Shown: piece by piece, positions 46,947 to 57,104 of the stretch
How positions within the stretch are numbered: position 1 is the stretch's first letter
Layout of the letters: each line of letters opens with the position of its first letter
NCBI RefSeq assembly: GCF_026913015.1
Contig: NZ_JAPTYD010000006.1
Location: 62,001-126,000, forward strand
Length of the DNA stretch: 64,000 nt
Direction of reading: 5' to 3'
Origin: Paracoccus benzoatiresistens
Lineage (GTDB): Bacteria; Pseudomonadota; Alphaproteobacteria; Rhodobacterales; Rhodobacteraceae
The notes under the pieces: generated by a model
The model's database searches: none
Seen by the model: the letters and a program-made list of their open reading frames with translations, nothing else
Told to the model about the DNA's origin: nothing
Made by a program: the position numbers and the translations under genes

Positions 46947-49900
46947 TCAATAGTCCCGCTCGAAATAGATCCCCAGGGTGCTGTCGCCGTCGCTGCCGAC
47001 CGATCCGCGCGCCGTAAGGGAATTGGTCACATCCAGGTTCAGGTTCAGCGAGCTCTTGCCATCCGCCCCCACCTGAACATCGGTATACACATTGTCCGAA
47101 AGGTATTTGCCCGCCCGGACCTGGACATTGCCTTCGTCGTCGGTAGCCAGATCCAGATCGTCCAGACCCACCTGGTTCCGCAGGTTGCCGATGATCCCCT
47201 CGCCTCCGCGCCCGGCCAGCACGGCGATGGCATTGGCAAGCTGGGCGGCCTGCAAGGGACTGATATTGGCCAGACCGCGGCCGAACAGCAGTTGGGACAG
47301 CACCTCCTCCTCGGGCAGTTCGGGCGAAGATTCGAAGGTGATCTCGGGATCGCGCACCTCTCCGTCGATGATGATGCGGGTGGTGATGCCGTCCTGTTCG
47401 GTTTCGGCCACCAGACGGATCACGGGGATCAGGCTGCCCTGCAGCTCCACCAGGCCCTCGGTCAGGTCGAAGCGCTTGCCCAGCAGGTCCACGCGGCCGC
47501 GGATCAGTTCCAGATGGCCGATGGGAATGGCGTTGCGCGTCGTGCCCTGCACCTGCAGCGATCCTCCCAGCTCCGCGTCCACCCCGCGCCCCCGGACAAA
47601 GAACTGGTTCGGCGCGTTGATCAGCAGATCCAGCCGCGGCGGCGCGGCGGGCGGGGTGGAAGGCGGCCCCGCCAGCCCCGCCTCGCGAGAGGCTTCGCTG
47701 GGATAAGGCTCCAGCCCGGCCTTGGCGCGGGTGGACCGGACCGGGCGCGTGTCGCCCACATGGTTGATGTCGGGGATCGCCTTTGCCCCGCCCAGCCCGG
47801 TCGAGGGGATGCGGATCTCGGTCTCGCCCAGGTCGATGGTGCCGGAAATCAGCGGGCCGTCGGCATTGCGGCCGGACATGCGCAGGCGGCCGTTGATCTC
47901 GGTCTGGTACAGGTTCGGGTCGCGGGCGATCACCCGGTCCAGAACGATGGCCAGATCCAGCGTGCCGCCCTGCAGATCGACCGGCCCGCTGACCTGCACC
48001 CGCCCGCCATTCGAGACATTCGCGTCGGCATTCAGAGTGATCCGCCCGCCCGCGAGATCGGCGGTGGCATTGACCGCCTCCAGCCGGATGCCGACCCCTG
48101 GGTCGGAAATCTGGCCGTCGGTCAACCGCACCCTGCCGCTGACCGCCTGCAGGGACGGCGCGCCATTGATGGCTAGGTCGAAGGACAGCGGGCCTTCGAT
48201 GCTGCGCGTGCGGATAAAGGTATTGGCGACCGAGGCGTCGCTGCTGCCGCTGATCCCCAGATCCAGCGTCGAGAAGTTGCGCGCGGCGCTGCCCGTGACC
48301 TGCAATTGCGTGCTGCCCGGCGCGGTGGCCTGCAGGTTCACCTGGAAGTTCGCGCCCTCCTCGCGGATGGTGCCATTGGCCTGCACGGGGCCGGGGAATT
48401 CGGGCTTCAGCAGGCCCAGGTCGGCCAGCCGGGCCTGGACATTCATGCCGCTGGCCGTGTCGCCCTCGGCCTGGATCTGCAGTTGCGGGTTCTGGACGTT
48501 GAGCCGCTGGAAGGACAAGCCTGCCTGCGATTGCGTGGCCGCGACATCGAAGCCGGTCTGGCCCGCCAGCAGAGGATCGACGCGGGGCTGCCCAACGGAC
48601 AGGCCGTCGGCCGTTCCCGTCGCGGTCAGCCGCCGCGTGCCCCCCTGCTGGACAAGCCGGGCATCGGCCCGCAGCGCGCCGCTGATTCCGTTGCCCAGGA
48701 AGCGCAGATCCTGCGCATTCACCTGCGCGGTCACATCCGTCTGGTCGCCGCCCGCCGTGCCTGCGGCGGTGACGGTCAGGCGGGGATTGTCGATCCGGGC
48801 CTGCTCGATGGTGAAGACGCCGCCCTTCTCGGTTCCCGTGACGGCCAGCCGCGTTTCGCCCGCCAGCGCGCCATCGACCTGGGCCTGGCCAAAGGACAGG
48901 TCGCGCCCGGTGCCCGCAACCTCCAGCCGCCGGATGCCGTCGCCCGCCTCGCGGAAGCTGCCGGTCACATCCAGCGCCCCGCGCCAGCCGGGGCCGAAGG
49001 AAGCCAGCGAGGCCACGCTGACATCGGCGGAAATATCGGTGACGCCGGGGCCATAGACGCCCTGCGCGGTGGCGTTGATCTGGTCGTTCGTCAGCTGCAC
49101 GTCGCGCAGGGTGACGGTGCCGTCCTTTTCCTCGGCCGAAACCCGCAGGCGGGTCATGCCGGTCAGGGCCGCGTCCGCGTTCTGGACGCCGAAGGACAGG
49201 TTCTGGCCCGAGCCGGTCAGGTCGATGAAGCGGGTGCCATCCTGTTCGGTCAGCCGCGCCATCGCGTCAAAGCCGCCCGTCCACCCCTCGCGGATCGCCG
49301 CAAGATCGGGCACCGACAGATCCAGGCTGGCATCGAGCGCGCCTTGGGCAAAGCTGCCCCGGCCTTCGGCTCGCAGTTGTGGGTTCGCCAGCCGGAAGAC
49401 CTCGACCTCGTAGCCCTGCGGCTTCTCGGCGGCAAGGACCGTCAGCGTTGTCGTGCCTTCCAGCGCGTTGTCCAGGGCCTCGACGCCGATCCGCAGATCC
49501 TCGGCCTCGCCGCTGACGGTCAGCTGGCGCTGGCCTGCCGGGCCCGACAGCTTGGCATCCGCCTGCAGCCCGCCCGAGAAGTTCGGATCGGCATCCTGCA
49601 GTGAGGGCATCGAGATTGTGGCCGTCACGTCGCTGGACAGGCTGTTCACATAGCCCTGGGCCTCGGCCGTCAGGCGCTGCGCGTTGACGGCCAGCCGCCC
49701 GATCTCGATCCCGGTTTCATCGCGACGGGCGTCCAGCACGATGGTTGAACGTCCTTCCAGCAGCCGGTCGACCTGCGGCTGGTCCACCGCGATGTCGGTG
49801 CCATTGACCGAGGCATCCACGTCGAAGCCTCGCGTCAGGAAGCTGTAATAGCCCGTGACGCTGGCATCCGCCCTGCCCTTCATGTCCCGCCCGGCCAGGG

Positions 49901-51446
49901 TCGAGATACGCGCCAGATCCTCGTAGCGGGCATCCAGATCGGCGGACGCGACAAAGCCGCTGCCCAGGCCCGACAGCAGCAGGAAGCCGTCCAGGCCATA
50001 GTCGCTGCCGTTGACCGACAGGTCGGTGAACTCGACCGCGTTGCCGGGGGTGAAGTCGAAATTCGTGCTGCCGGTGATTTCCGGCCCAATGGCCTCGGCA
50101 AGGCCCGCATCCGTGAACACCATCTGCCGCGACCCGAAGCGGATGCCGCCATTCACGGATTGCAGGCTGCCGCCGTCCAGCACCACGGCGCCGGACCCGT
50201 CCAGCCGCAGGTCACCCAGCGACACATCGCCCATGTCCAGGGCCCCCACCTGGCCGGCCAGCGTCCAGCCCTGGCCCTGGGCCGCGTCATACTGAAGTTC
50301 CAGCCGGCCGGATTCCACCGTCGAGTTTTCGCCCGCGAAGGGCAGGGCGACCGGCACCTGGGCCGCGCCCGCATCCGAGCCAAGCGTGATCAGCAGGTTT
50401 GCGGTCTGCGGGGCGCCCTGCGCGTTCACGGCCAGATCGCCGTCGAGTGTCAGCGCCTCGGTCGCAAGGTTCAGCTTCGGGATCTCCAGCCGGCCGTCGT
50501 CGCCCCGCCAGCCCTCGGCCAGCAGTTGCACGTCGCTGCCGAAGAAGGTCCGGTTCTCAGGCGCCAGAAGCGAAGCCACGTCGCCGCCCAGTTGCAGGTT
50601 GAACCGGGTGCCCGGGCTGCCCGCCCCATCGGGCGCGCCCGCCGCGCTGACCCGGCCCGTGACGCGGGGCAGGCCGTCCGTCGCCAGCTTGATATCGACG
50701 CCGAAATCCTTGATCTGGCCTTCGCCGCTGATTTCCGCCACGACCGAGGGTTTGTCGTAAAGGTCGATCAGGTTGACCAGCAAGCCGTCCTCGGCCTCGT
50801 CCAGCGCCAGGTTCACGCGCAGGATCTGGGATGCATTGGAATAGCCGGCATCCAGGTCGAAGGCCCCGCGCGGTCCGTCCAGCCGCTGGATCGCCAGCTT
50901 GGCCTGCCCTTCGCCGCCTTCCAGGCTCATGCCGCCCCCCAGCGAGATCGCGGCGGCAAGGCCGATCACGGGCTCGCCCAGTTCGACACGTTCGGCCTTG
51001 ATCTGGTTGATGTTGATGGCGACGGGCAGTTCGGGCAGGGCGAATTCGAATTCGCGCGCTTCGGCCGTGGGCGCTGCCCTTTCGCCCTGGGGCAGGCGCG
51101 GCAGCAGGATTTCACGGGCCGACATTTCCGCGATCTCGATCCGGCCGCGCAGCAAGGCCGAGCGGTTCCACTGGATCGCGCCGTCGTTCAGGGTCAGCCA
51201 CACGCCCTCGCCGTCGGCAATGGTGATCCGGCGAAAGGTCGCGCGGGATGACAGCGCGCCTTCGAAGCCGTCGATGACCACCTCGCGGCCCGCGCTGGAC
51301 AGGTTGCGTTCCAGAAGCCGGGTCAGGAAGCCCCGGTCGTCGCTTTCCTGCTGCGAAATCTCGGCTGCGCTTTGCGCCATCACCGACAGCGGGAACAGGA
51401 TCGCGAAAAGGATCAGCCAGAGTTTGCGCATCAGCCCCGCCTTCAT
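46947..51446 (-). CDS. tamB: Translocation and assembly module protein TamB (DUF490)
   Basis: A 1499-residue inner-membrane-anchored protein spanning the periplasm. A single N-terminal hydrophobic segment (LWLILFAILFPLSVMA) is followed by AsmA-like and long beta-rich repeats, in which blocks such as LTVTAAGTAGGDQTDVTAQV and LRVSAEEKDGTVTLRDVQL recur, forming the hydrophobic groove now linked to phospholipid transport. The C-terminus has the conserved DUF490 part with GVDAELGGSLQVQGT and LLFGRGLANISPLQ, ending in GIYFERDY. It is longer than E. coli TamB (1259). The start overlaps the tamA stop (ATG at 51446; ATG 51431 possible). Confidence 0.93.
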   Translation of the reverse strand: MKAGLMRKLWLILFAILFPLSVMAQSAAEISQQESDDRGFLTRLLERNLSSAGREVVIDGFEGALSSRATFRRITIADGEGVWLTLNDGAIQWNRSALLRGRIEIAEMSAREILLPRLPQGERAAPTAEAREFEFALPELPVAININQIKAERVELGEPVIGLAAAISLGGGMSLEGGEGQAKLAIQRLDGPRGAFDLDAGYSNASQILRVNLALDEAEDGLLVNLIDLYDKPSVVAEISGEGQIKDFGVDIKLATDGLPRVTGRVSAAGAPDGAGSPGTRFNLQLGGDVASLLAPENRTFFGSDVQLLAEGWRGDDGRLEIPKLNLATEALTLDGDLAVNAQGAPQTANLLITLGSDAGAAQVPVALPFAGENSTVESGRLELQYDAAQGQGWTLAGQVGALDMGDVSLGDLRLDGSGAVVLDGGSLQSVNGGIRFGSRQMVFTDAGLAEAIGPEITGSTNFDFTPGNAVEFTDLSVNGSDYGLDGFLLLSGLGSGFVASADLDARYEDLARISTLAGRDMKGRADASVTGYYSFLTRGFDVDASVNGTDIAVDQPQVDRLLEGRSTIVLDARRDETGIEIGRLAVNAQRLTAEAQGYVNSLSSDVTATISMPSLQDADPNFSGGLQADAKLSGPAGQRQLTVSGEAEDLRIGVEALDNALEGTTTLTVLAAEKPQGYEVEVFRLANPQLRAEGRGSFAQGALDASLDLSVPDLAAIREGWTGGFDAMARLTEQDGTRFIDLTGSGQNLSFGVQNADAALTGMTRLRVSAEEKDGTVTLRDVQLTNDQINATAQGVYGPGVTDISADVSVASLASFGPGWRGALDVTGSFREAGDGIRRLEVAGTGRDLSFGQAQVDGALAGETRLAVTGTEKGGVFTIEQARIDNPRLTVTAAGTAGGDQTDVTAQVNAQDLRFLGNGISGALRADARLVQQGGTRRLTATGTADGLSVGQPRVDPLLAGQTGFDVAATQSQAGLSFQRLNVQNPQLQIQAEGDTASGMNVQARLADLGLLKPEFPGPVQANGTIREEGANFQVNLQATAPGSTQLQVTGSAARNFSTLDLGISGSSDASVANTFIRTRSIEGPLSFDLAINGAPSLQAVSGRVRLTDGQISDPGVGIRLEAVNATADLAGGRITLNADANVSNGGRVQVSGPVDLQGGTLDLAIVLDRVIARDPNLYQTEINGRLRMSGRNADGPLISGTIDLGETEIRIPSTGLGGAKAIPDINHVGDTRPVRSTRAKAGLEPYPSEASREAGLAGPPSTPPAAPPRLDLLINAPNQFFVRGRGVDAELGGSLQVQGTTRNAIPIGHLELIRGRVDLLGKRFDLTEGLVELQGSLIPVIRLVAETEQDGITTRIIIDGEVRDPEITFESSPELPEEEVLSQLLFGRGLANISPLQAAQLANAIAVLAGRGGEGIIGNLRNQVGLDDLDLATDDEGNVQVRAGKYLSDNVYTDVQVGADGKSSLNLNLDVTNSLTARGSVGSDGDSTLGIYFERDY

Positions 51447-53302
51447 CAGAACGCCTGCCCCAGTCCAAGATACAGTTGCACGCCCTCGCCGGTGTCCCCC
51501 CCGGTAGGTCCTGCCACGTCGAAGCGCAGCGGCCCGATGGGCGTGTCGTACCTAACGCCGATCCCCGCGCCCGAGTGCCATTCGCTGGTTCCGTTCCAGC
51601 CATCTTCCGCCCAGACCTCGCCGTAATCGGCAAAGGCCACGACGCCGATCCTTTCCCGGACCTGCCAGCGGACCTCGGCCGACAGGTTTGCCACGCTCAT
51701 CCCGCCGGTCTTGATCGGGCCGTTCGGGCCCTGGATCACCTCGACCCCCAGCGACTGATAGGGCTGGCCGCGCACGGTGCCGCCGCCGCCCGAGAAGAAC
51801 AGGTAATTGCGCGGCGTGTTCTCGATGTCGCTGCCCAGAACGCTGCCGACGCGGGCGCGGCCCGCAAGCGTGAAGCGGTCCTCGGGCCCCAGGGAATAAT
51901 AGGCGCGGCCTTCGCCCAGCACGCGGACACCGGAATCGGTGCCGTCGAAGCCCTTGAAGGGCGCGGCGTCGCCCTGCAGGTAATAGCCGCGCTTGGCATT
52001 GTTTTCATTGTCCCGCGCGTCCCACATCACGCTGGTCGGAAAGGCAAGGACCTGGAAGTCCGTCTCGCCCAGGTCGTCATAAACGCGCGAGAACTGGTAC
52101 TGGACCGCCGTGTCGAAGGTGAAACGGTCGCTGAAGATGTGGTTGAAGCCAAGCCCGACCGTGCCGGTATCCTCGTCGTAATCCTCCTCGCGCTCGCGGC
52201 TGATGCTGGCCAGGACATAGGCCGTCGTGTCCGGCGTGACCGTCGCGGGGCGGTCGATGCGGAAGGTCACCTCCTCGTCCCGGCCGCTGGTGTCCGAGCC
52301 CATGTCGTCGATCTCGGCATCGATCCGCAGGCGCTCGCCCCCGCCCAGCAGGTTGCGGTGCATCCAGTAGGCCGAGACCATCGCGCCGTCCGTGGTCGAG
52401 ATCTCGAAGCCCGCGCCGACGCGGCGGGGTTTCTGCTCGACCACGGTCAGGTTGATGTCCATGCTGCCATCAGGGTTAAGCGTTTCCGCCTCTTCCAGGG
52501 TGATGGCGGAAAAGACGCCCGACCGGCGCAGGCGCTTGCGCATATCCTCGACCTCCTCGGGGTCGAAGCGTGCGCCCTCGGGCAGGCCTGCGATCTTGGC
52601 CAGGCGGCGCGGGTTCATGCGGTCGTATCCGCGCATGTTCAGCCGCCCGAAGCGGACCGAAGGGCCGGGGGACAGGCCGATCTGGCTGTCCACGACATTG
52701 TTGATGTGGTCGGCGGTGATTTCCTGCCCCGCGACATTGGCCTTGGCATGGCCCACGTTGCGCCAGCCCTCGACCCCGGCGCGGGCGGCATTGCGGATCG
52801 TGCCGGTGCCCGCGGCCTCGCCCTGGCGGTATTCGTCGGGCAACTCGGTCCGGGGCGCCAGGGGCGCTATGGCCGCGCGGGAAAAGCGGAACTGCGGTCC
52901 GGTCTGGACGGCAACCACGACCTGCCGGACGGCGGGAGGCGCGTCCAGCGGCGCGATCTCGGCCGCCTCGACCCCGTCCAAGGTGATGTTGATGATCGCG
53001 GAATAATAGCCTTGGTCGTAAAGGTTCCCCAGGATGCGCGCGTAATCCGCCCGCGCCGCGGCCAGCACGTCCTGGCCGGTGGTCCGGCCTTCGGACAATG
53101 CGCCCGAGATCAGCGAGGCGTTGCGCAGCCTTTGTTCCAGGTCCTCGCCGCCCTGGACCTGGAAGAGCAGGGACACCGGGCCGTCGGTTTCATCCCGGCC
53201 GCCGAACAGGCCCGAGAAGGGGTTGGAGGATTGCGCCCAGACCGCTCCCCCAAAGCCCGCCACCGTCGAGGCGACCAGCACTGCCCGCAGATATGCCCGC
53301 AT
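51446..53302 (-). CDS. tamA: Outer-membrane assembly protein TamA (BamA/Omp85 family)
   Basis: A 618-residue Omp85 protein. The signal peptide (VLVASTVAGFGGAVWAQS) is followed by POTRA domains (about residues 50-250, with LKGL-like RRLAKIAGLPEGARFDPEEV) and a C-terminal 16-strand barrel that contains GGGGTVRGQPYQSLG, the loop-6 VRGY-type motif, and ends in LYLGLGQAF with a terminal phenylalanine. It pairs with TamB, whose gene overlaps its stop. Together they insert certain outer-membrane proteins and move lipids. Confidence 0.94.
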   Translation of the reverse strand: MRAYLRAVLVASTVAGFGGAVWAQSSNPFSGLFGGRDETDGPVSLLFQVQGGEDLEQRLRNASLISGALSEGRTTGQDVLAAARADYARILGNLYDQGYYSAIINITLDGVEAAEIAPLDAPPAVRQVVVAVQTGPQFRFSRAAIAPLAPRTELPDEYRQGEAAGTGTIRNAARAGVEGWRNVGHAKANVAGQEITADHINNVVDSQIGLSPGPSVRFGRLNMRGYDRMNPRRLAKIAGLPEGARFDPEEVEDMRKRLRRSGVFSAITLEEAETLNPDGSMDINLTVVEQKPRRVGAGFEISTTDGAMVSAYWMHRNLLGGGERLRIDAEIDDMGSDTSGRDEEVTFRIDRPATVTPDTTAYVLASISREREEDYDEDTGTVGLGFNHIFSDRFTFDTAVQYQFSRVYDDLGETDFQVLAFPTSVMWDARDNENNAKRGYYLQGDAAPFKGFDGTDSGVRVLGEGRAYYSLGPEDRFTLAGRARVGSVLGSDIENTPRNYLFFSGGGGTVRGQPYQSLGVEVIQGPNGPIKTGGMSVANLSAEVRWQVRERIGVVAFADYGEVWAEDGWNGTSEWHSGAGIGVRYDTPIGPLRFDVAGPTGGDTGEGVQLYLGLGQAF

Positions 53303-53419
53303 TTTTCCTGCCCGTATGGTTCTTGCTTTGAAACCATTTGAACAGGATCGCCGCCGCGAATCCAGCCTTTCATCGGCGGGAAGATCAGGCGCTGTTCACG
53401 TTTCCGTCCGCTGTTGCCG

Positions 53420-54346
53420 TCAGGACAGCGCGACCAGGCAGCCCTGCAGCGCCGCCATGTCGTCGCGGATCAGGAAGATCGGCGTGTTTTCAGGGATGTG
53501 GCGCATGAACGGTTCGGACAGGAAGCTGGCCTCGAAGCGGTCCATCCGGTCGGCAATGCTGCGGGCCACGCTGCCCGCCAGGAACAGCCCGTCCAGCGGC
53601 ATGAAGCGCAGCGCCAGTTCGCGGCAGAGAAGGCCCACCAGATCGGTGAACAGGTCATAGGTCGCGTTGGCCGCCGGATCGCCCGCGTCTGACGCGGCGT
53701 CGATCTGTTCGCTGCGCACGGGCGGGGTTCCGGTCAACGCGGCGTGCAGGCGCGACAATCCGCGTCCGGCAAAGGCTTCCTCGGTCGAGATGAAGCCCGC
53801 CATCGCGTCGGGCCCGACCGCGTCCAGAAGGCGCTTGTGGATATTGGCCGGCAGGTGGGTGTGGCCTTCCTCGGCCTCCAAGGCGGCAATGGCGCCGCCG
53901 GGCAGGCTGCGCACGGCGCAGACGTTGAAGCCGGTGCCCAGGTTCACCACCAGCCCCTGACCGTTGCGCGCCCGGTCGGCAGGCGCGCTGCGCAGCAGCG
54001 CCAGCCCCTCGCCCCGCAGGGCCGGGGTGGCATAGCCAAGCGCGGTCAGGTCGTTGATCAGCCGGACCTGATCGGCATCCGTCAGGCGCGCCAGCCGGTT
54101 CTCGTCGAAGTCCCAGTTGCGGTTGGTCAGTTTCGCCCGCCCGCCGCTGACCGGGCCCGCCACGGCGACGCAGACGGCGCTGATGCGCGGCTGGTCCTGT
54201 TCCTGAAGGAACTGGCGGACCACATCGTCAAAGGTCGCATAGTCGTCGCCCCGGAACCGGGTCACCGTTTGCGCGTCGATGCTGCCATTGCGCGCGATCG
54301 CCAGACGGGCGTTGGTGCCCCCCACATCGGCCAGAAGTATCGCCAT
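53420..54346 (-). CDS. glk: Glucokinase
   Basis: A 308-residue enzyme of the E. coli-type glucokinase family that makes glucose 6-phosphate with ATP. The N-terminal phosphate motif LLADVGGTNARLAI, the KLTNRNWDFDENRL substrate region, LVVNLGTGFNVCAV and EAEEGHTHLP (near residue 155) are all present. It lies 117 bases upstream of tamA on the same strand, probably by chance. Gluconokinase at 44033 and this gene together serve hexose entry to the Entner-Doudoroff pathway. Confidence 0.93.
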   Translation of the reverse strand: MAILLADVGGTNARLAIARNGSIDAQTVTRFRGDDYATFDDVVRQFLQEQDQPRISAVCVAVAGPVSGGRAKLTNRNWDFDENRLARLTDADQVRLINDLTALGYATPALRGEGLALLRSAPADRARNGQGLVVNLGTGFNVCAVRSLPGGAIAALEAEEGHTHLPANIHKRLLDAVGPDAMAGFISTEEAFAGRGLSRLHAALTGTPPVRSEQIDAASDAGDPAANATYDLFTDLVGLLCRELALRFMPLDGLFLAGSVARSIADRMDRFEASFLSEPFMRHIPENTPIFLIRDDMAALQGCLVALS

Positions 54347-54503
54347 TTCCGCCCTGCCCTTCCTGTCGCCTTAGTCCTTAGAGTCACGACAGAATTGCCC
54401 GCTTTCGGGGGGCAGCGCAACGCCGCGTCACAGGCAGAGTCGGAACCCGATCCTGTGATCACACGTTTTTCCTCCAGCAAACACTGGATGAAAGGCCGCA
54501 ACC

Positions 54504-54935
54504 ATGACCCGCACCGCCGCTCGCATCGCCCGCCTTGGGATGGCTGGCAGCGTGTCGCTGCTGATGGCCATGCCTGCCGTTTCCGCGACCCGCCCCGACC
54601 AGCCCGTGCAAGCCTGGCCCGCCATGTCAGGCGTGGATACCGCCACGCTGCTGGAGCAGGCCCAGGATCTGCCCACGTCCGACATGGCAGTCGGGGATCA
54701 GCCTTATTGCGCCGACGACGCCGAGATCCACCGCACCTTGAAGCACGACTTCAACGAAGCCCCCGTTCCCAGCGACGGTCATGCCGCGACCGAGCTTTGG
54801 GCCTCGCAGCAGATGGGCACCTGGACCCTGGTCGCGCCGCGCAAGGACGATACCAGCTGCATCATCGCATCCGGCATCGGCTATGACACGGCCCGGGACG
54901 TGGATGTCTATTACCAGACGGTGGGCCTGCGCTAG
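54504..54935 (+). CDS. Small exported protein of unknown function
   Basis: A 143-residue protein with a signal peptide (LGMAGSVSLLMAMPAVSA). The mature part has two cysteines, in QPYCADDAEIHRTL and DDTSCIIASGIGYD, that could form one disulfide, and ends with a predicted strand-rich stretch. I do not recognise the family. It has a GAAAGG site before the ATG. Its stop codon TAG shares the bases CTAG with the stop of the opposing ABC ATPase gene, so the 3' ends overlap by four bases. Confidence 0.7.
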   Translation: MTRTAARIARLGMAGSVSLLMAMPAVSATRPDQPVQAWPAMSGVDTATLLEQAQDLPTSDMAVGDQPYCADDAEIHRTLKHDFNEAPVPSDGHAATELWASQQMGTWTLVAPRKDDTSCIIASGIGYDTARDVDVYYQTVGLR

Positions 54936-55672
54936 GTCACGCGGCGCAGAAAGGCGCGGGTGCGTTCGTCATGCGCATCCCCGAAGATCTGCGCGGGCGG
55001 CCCCTGTTCCACGATCCGCCCGCCTTCCATGAAGACGATCCGGTCGGCGATCTCTCGGGCGAACTGCATCTCGTGCGTGACGATCAGCATGGTTTGCCGC
55101 CCGTCGGCGATGGAGCGGATCAGGTCCAGGACCTCGCCCACCCATTCCGGGTCAAGCGCGCTGGTCGGCTCGTCGAACAGCAGCAGGTCCGCGTCCAGTG
55201 CCATGGCCCGGCCGATGCCCACGCGCTGCTGCTGGCCTCCTGACAAGGCTGCGGGATAGCTGTCGCCGCGATCGGCTAGGCCGACCTGCGCCAGGATTTC
55301 GTCCGCCCGCTCCGTGGCCCGGGCCTTGTTCCAGCCGCGCACGGTGGTCAGCCCCTCCATGATGTTCTGCCGGGCGGTCTTGTTGGCAAACAGCGCATAG
55401 TTCTGGAACACGAAGCCCGTCCGCCGCCGCAGCGCCAGGATCTGCGCGCGCGAGGCATGGGCCGCATCGACCGACAGATCGCCCAGCGTGATGCGCCCGG
55501 CATCGGGACGGTCCAGCCAGTTGAGACAGCGCAGCAGCGTCGACTTGCCGGTCCCCGAAGGGCCGATGATCGCCACGCGTTCGCCCGGCTTCAGGCACAG
55601 GTCGATGCCCGACAGGACCGTGGTGGGGCCGAAGCGCTTGACCAGGCCTGCGATGTCGATTTCGCATTTCAT
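54932..55672 (-). CDS. Polar amino-acid ABC transporter ATP-binding protein
   Basis: A 246-residue ATPase of the HisP/GlnQ type. Walker A GPSGTGKST (about residues 36-44), VFQNYALFANKTARQNI, signature LSGGQQQR, Walker B LLLFDEPTSALDPEWVGEVL and THEMQFAREIADR are all diagnostic of the polar amino acid subgroup. The ATG at 55672 overlaps the permease stop by four bases. It is last in a three-gene operon (binding protein, permease, ATPase), which lacks a second permease and so probably uses a permease homodimer. Confidence 0.93.
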   Translation of the reverse strand: MKCEIDIAGLVKRFGPTTVLSGIDLCLKPGERVAIIGPSGTGKSTLLRCLNWLDRPDAGRITLGDLSVDAAHASRAQILALRRRTGFVFQNYALFANKTARQNIMEGLTTVRGWNKARATERADEILAQVGLADRGDSYPAALSGGQQQRVGIGRAMALDADLLLFDEPTSALDPEWVGEVLDLIRSIADGRQTMLIVTHEMQFAREIADRIVFMEGGRIVEQGPPAQIFGDAHDERTRAFLRRVT

Positions 55673-56343
55673 CGCGCCACCGCCTTTCCCAGATGACGTT
55701 CCATCCAGCGCTGCCCGACGGACAGCAGTTCGACCATGATCCAGTAGATCACCGCGACGACCAGGAAGGCTTCCAGATAAAGGAAGCTGCCCGCCGCTTC
55801 CTTCTGCGCGGCGCCCATCATCTCGGTTACGCCCAGGGTGAAGGCCAGCGAGGTGCTTTTGATCAGGTCGATGAAATAGTTCATCAGGGTCGGCGCCGCC
55901 ACGCGCGAGGCCTGCGGCAGCACGATCCGGCGCAGAAGCTGGCCCTGCGTCATGCCGATGGATTGGGCCGCCTCCCACTGGCTGCGGTCCACGCCCAGGA
56001 TCGCGCCGCGGATGCTTTCCGCCATATAGGCCGAGAAGTGCAGCGTCAGGCCGATCACCGCCGCCGTGATCCCGTCGATGCTGGTCATCGCCGGGAACAG
56101 TTGCGGCAGGCCGTAATAGAACAGGAACAGCTGCACCAGCAGCGGCGTGCCCCGAAAGAAGCTGATGAACACCGCCACCACCTGGTCCGCGACCGGCACC
56201 CGCAGGACGCGCAGGATGGCAAGGAAGGCCGCCAGGACCAGCGCCGCCGCCATGGCGACAATCGCCATCCCCAAGGTCAGCGGGACATAGCCGAGGATGA
56301 TCGGCACCAGGTCCCACATATAGGCAGTGTCGAGTCCCTTCAT
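55669..56343 (-). CDS. Polar amino-acid ABC transporter permease (HisM/GlnP family)
   Basis: A 224-residue inner-membrane permease. It contains FFRGTPLLVQLFLFYYGLP and the coupling loop EAAQSIGMTQGQLLRRIVLPQA, the family's EAA motif. Five hydrophobic segments are visible. It starts four bases inside the end of the binding-protein gene and overlaps the ATPase gene by four bases. The cystine/glutamine class of this family is the closest match in style. Confidence 0.93.
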   Translation of the reverse strand: MKGLDTAYMWDLVPIILGYVPLTLGMAIVAMAAALVLAAFLAILRVLRVPVADQVVAVFISFFRGTPLLVQLFLFYYGLPQLFPAMTSIDGITAAVIGLTLHFSAYMAESIRGAILGVDRSQWEAAQSIGMTQGQLLRRIVLPQASRVAAPTLMNYFIDLIKSTSLAFTLGVTEMMGAAQKEAAGSFLYLEAFLVVAVIYWIMVELLSVGQRWMERHLGKAVAR

Positions 56344-57104
56344 TCGGCGGCGTCAGCCAGGGGCTTCGTCACATCCGCATCCAGCCATTTCTGCGAAATC
56401 TCGGCCAGCTTGCCGTTTTCCTTCAACTGGGTGATCGCGGCATCGACCTTGTCGCGCATGGCCTTGCCTGCCTCGTCGTTGCGGAAGGGCAGGGCGTTGC
56501 GGATCTCGCTGAAGGGCTGGCCTGCAAGGGCCAGGGGCAGCGGGCTTTCCTTGACCAGTTGCGCCGACGACACGCGGTCCATGACAAAGGCATCGACCCG
56601 GCCCAGCGCGGTGTCCTGCCCGATGTTCGATTCATAGGTGCGGATGTCGATTTCCGACGCATAGGGCAAGGCGCGCAGCAGTTCCTCGAAGTTGGAGCCC
56701 AGGTTCACGGCGACCGACTTGCCCTTCAGGCTTTCGGGACCCGTGATCGTGCCTTCGTTGCCTTCCTTCACCACCACCTGCGCGCCGTCATAAACGTAAG
56801 GCTGAGTGAACGCGAATTTCGCCTCGCGTTCCGGGGTGATGGTGATCTGGTTCGCGACCGTATCGATCCGCCCGGTTTCAAGCGCGCCGATCAGGCCGGA
56901 AAAGGACATGGTGACGAATTGGATGTCGTCTCCGGTGATCTCGCCCACGGCGTTCATCAGGTCAACCTCGAAGCCCTGCAATTCATCCGCGCGCGTGAAG
57001 GTGAAGGGGAAATAGCCGCCCGACATGCCGACGCGGATCGTTTCGGCCGCCGCGGGCAGGGCCGTCGTCAGGGCCAGGATGGCAGACAGGATGGTGCTGC
57101 GCAT
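56340..57104 (-). CDS. Polar amino-acid ABC transporter binding protein (cystine/glutamine-like)
   Basis: A 254-residue periplasmic binding protein with a signal peptide (ILSAILALTTALPAAAE) and the SBP_bac_3 start IRVGMSGGYFPFTF, then ELQGFEVDLMNAVGEI and DTVANQITITPERE. The last block resembles FliY-type cystine binders, so cystine or a similar amino acid is the best guess. It opens the operon and is divergent from the DUF2125 gene. Confidence 0.9.
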   Translation of the reverse strand: MRSTILSAILALTTALPAAAETIRVGMSGGYFPFTFTRADELQGFEVDLMNAVGEITGDDIQFVTMSFSGLIGALETGRIDTVANQITITPEREAKFAFTQPYVYDGAQVVVKEGNEGTITGPESLKGKSVAVNLGSNFEELLRALPYASEIDIRTYESNIGQDTALGRVDAFVMDRVSSAQLVKESPLPLALAGQPFSEIRNALPFRNDEAGKAMRDKVDAAITQLKENGKLAEISQKWLDADVTKPLADAAE

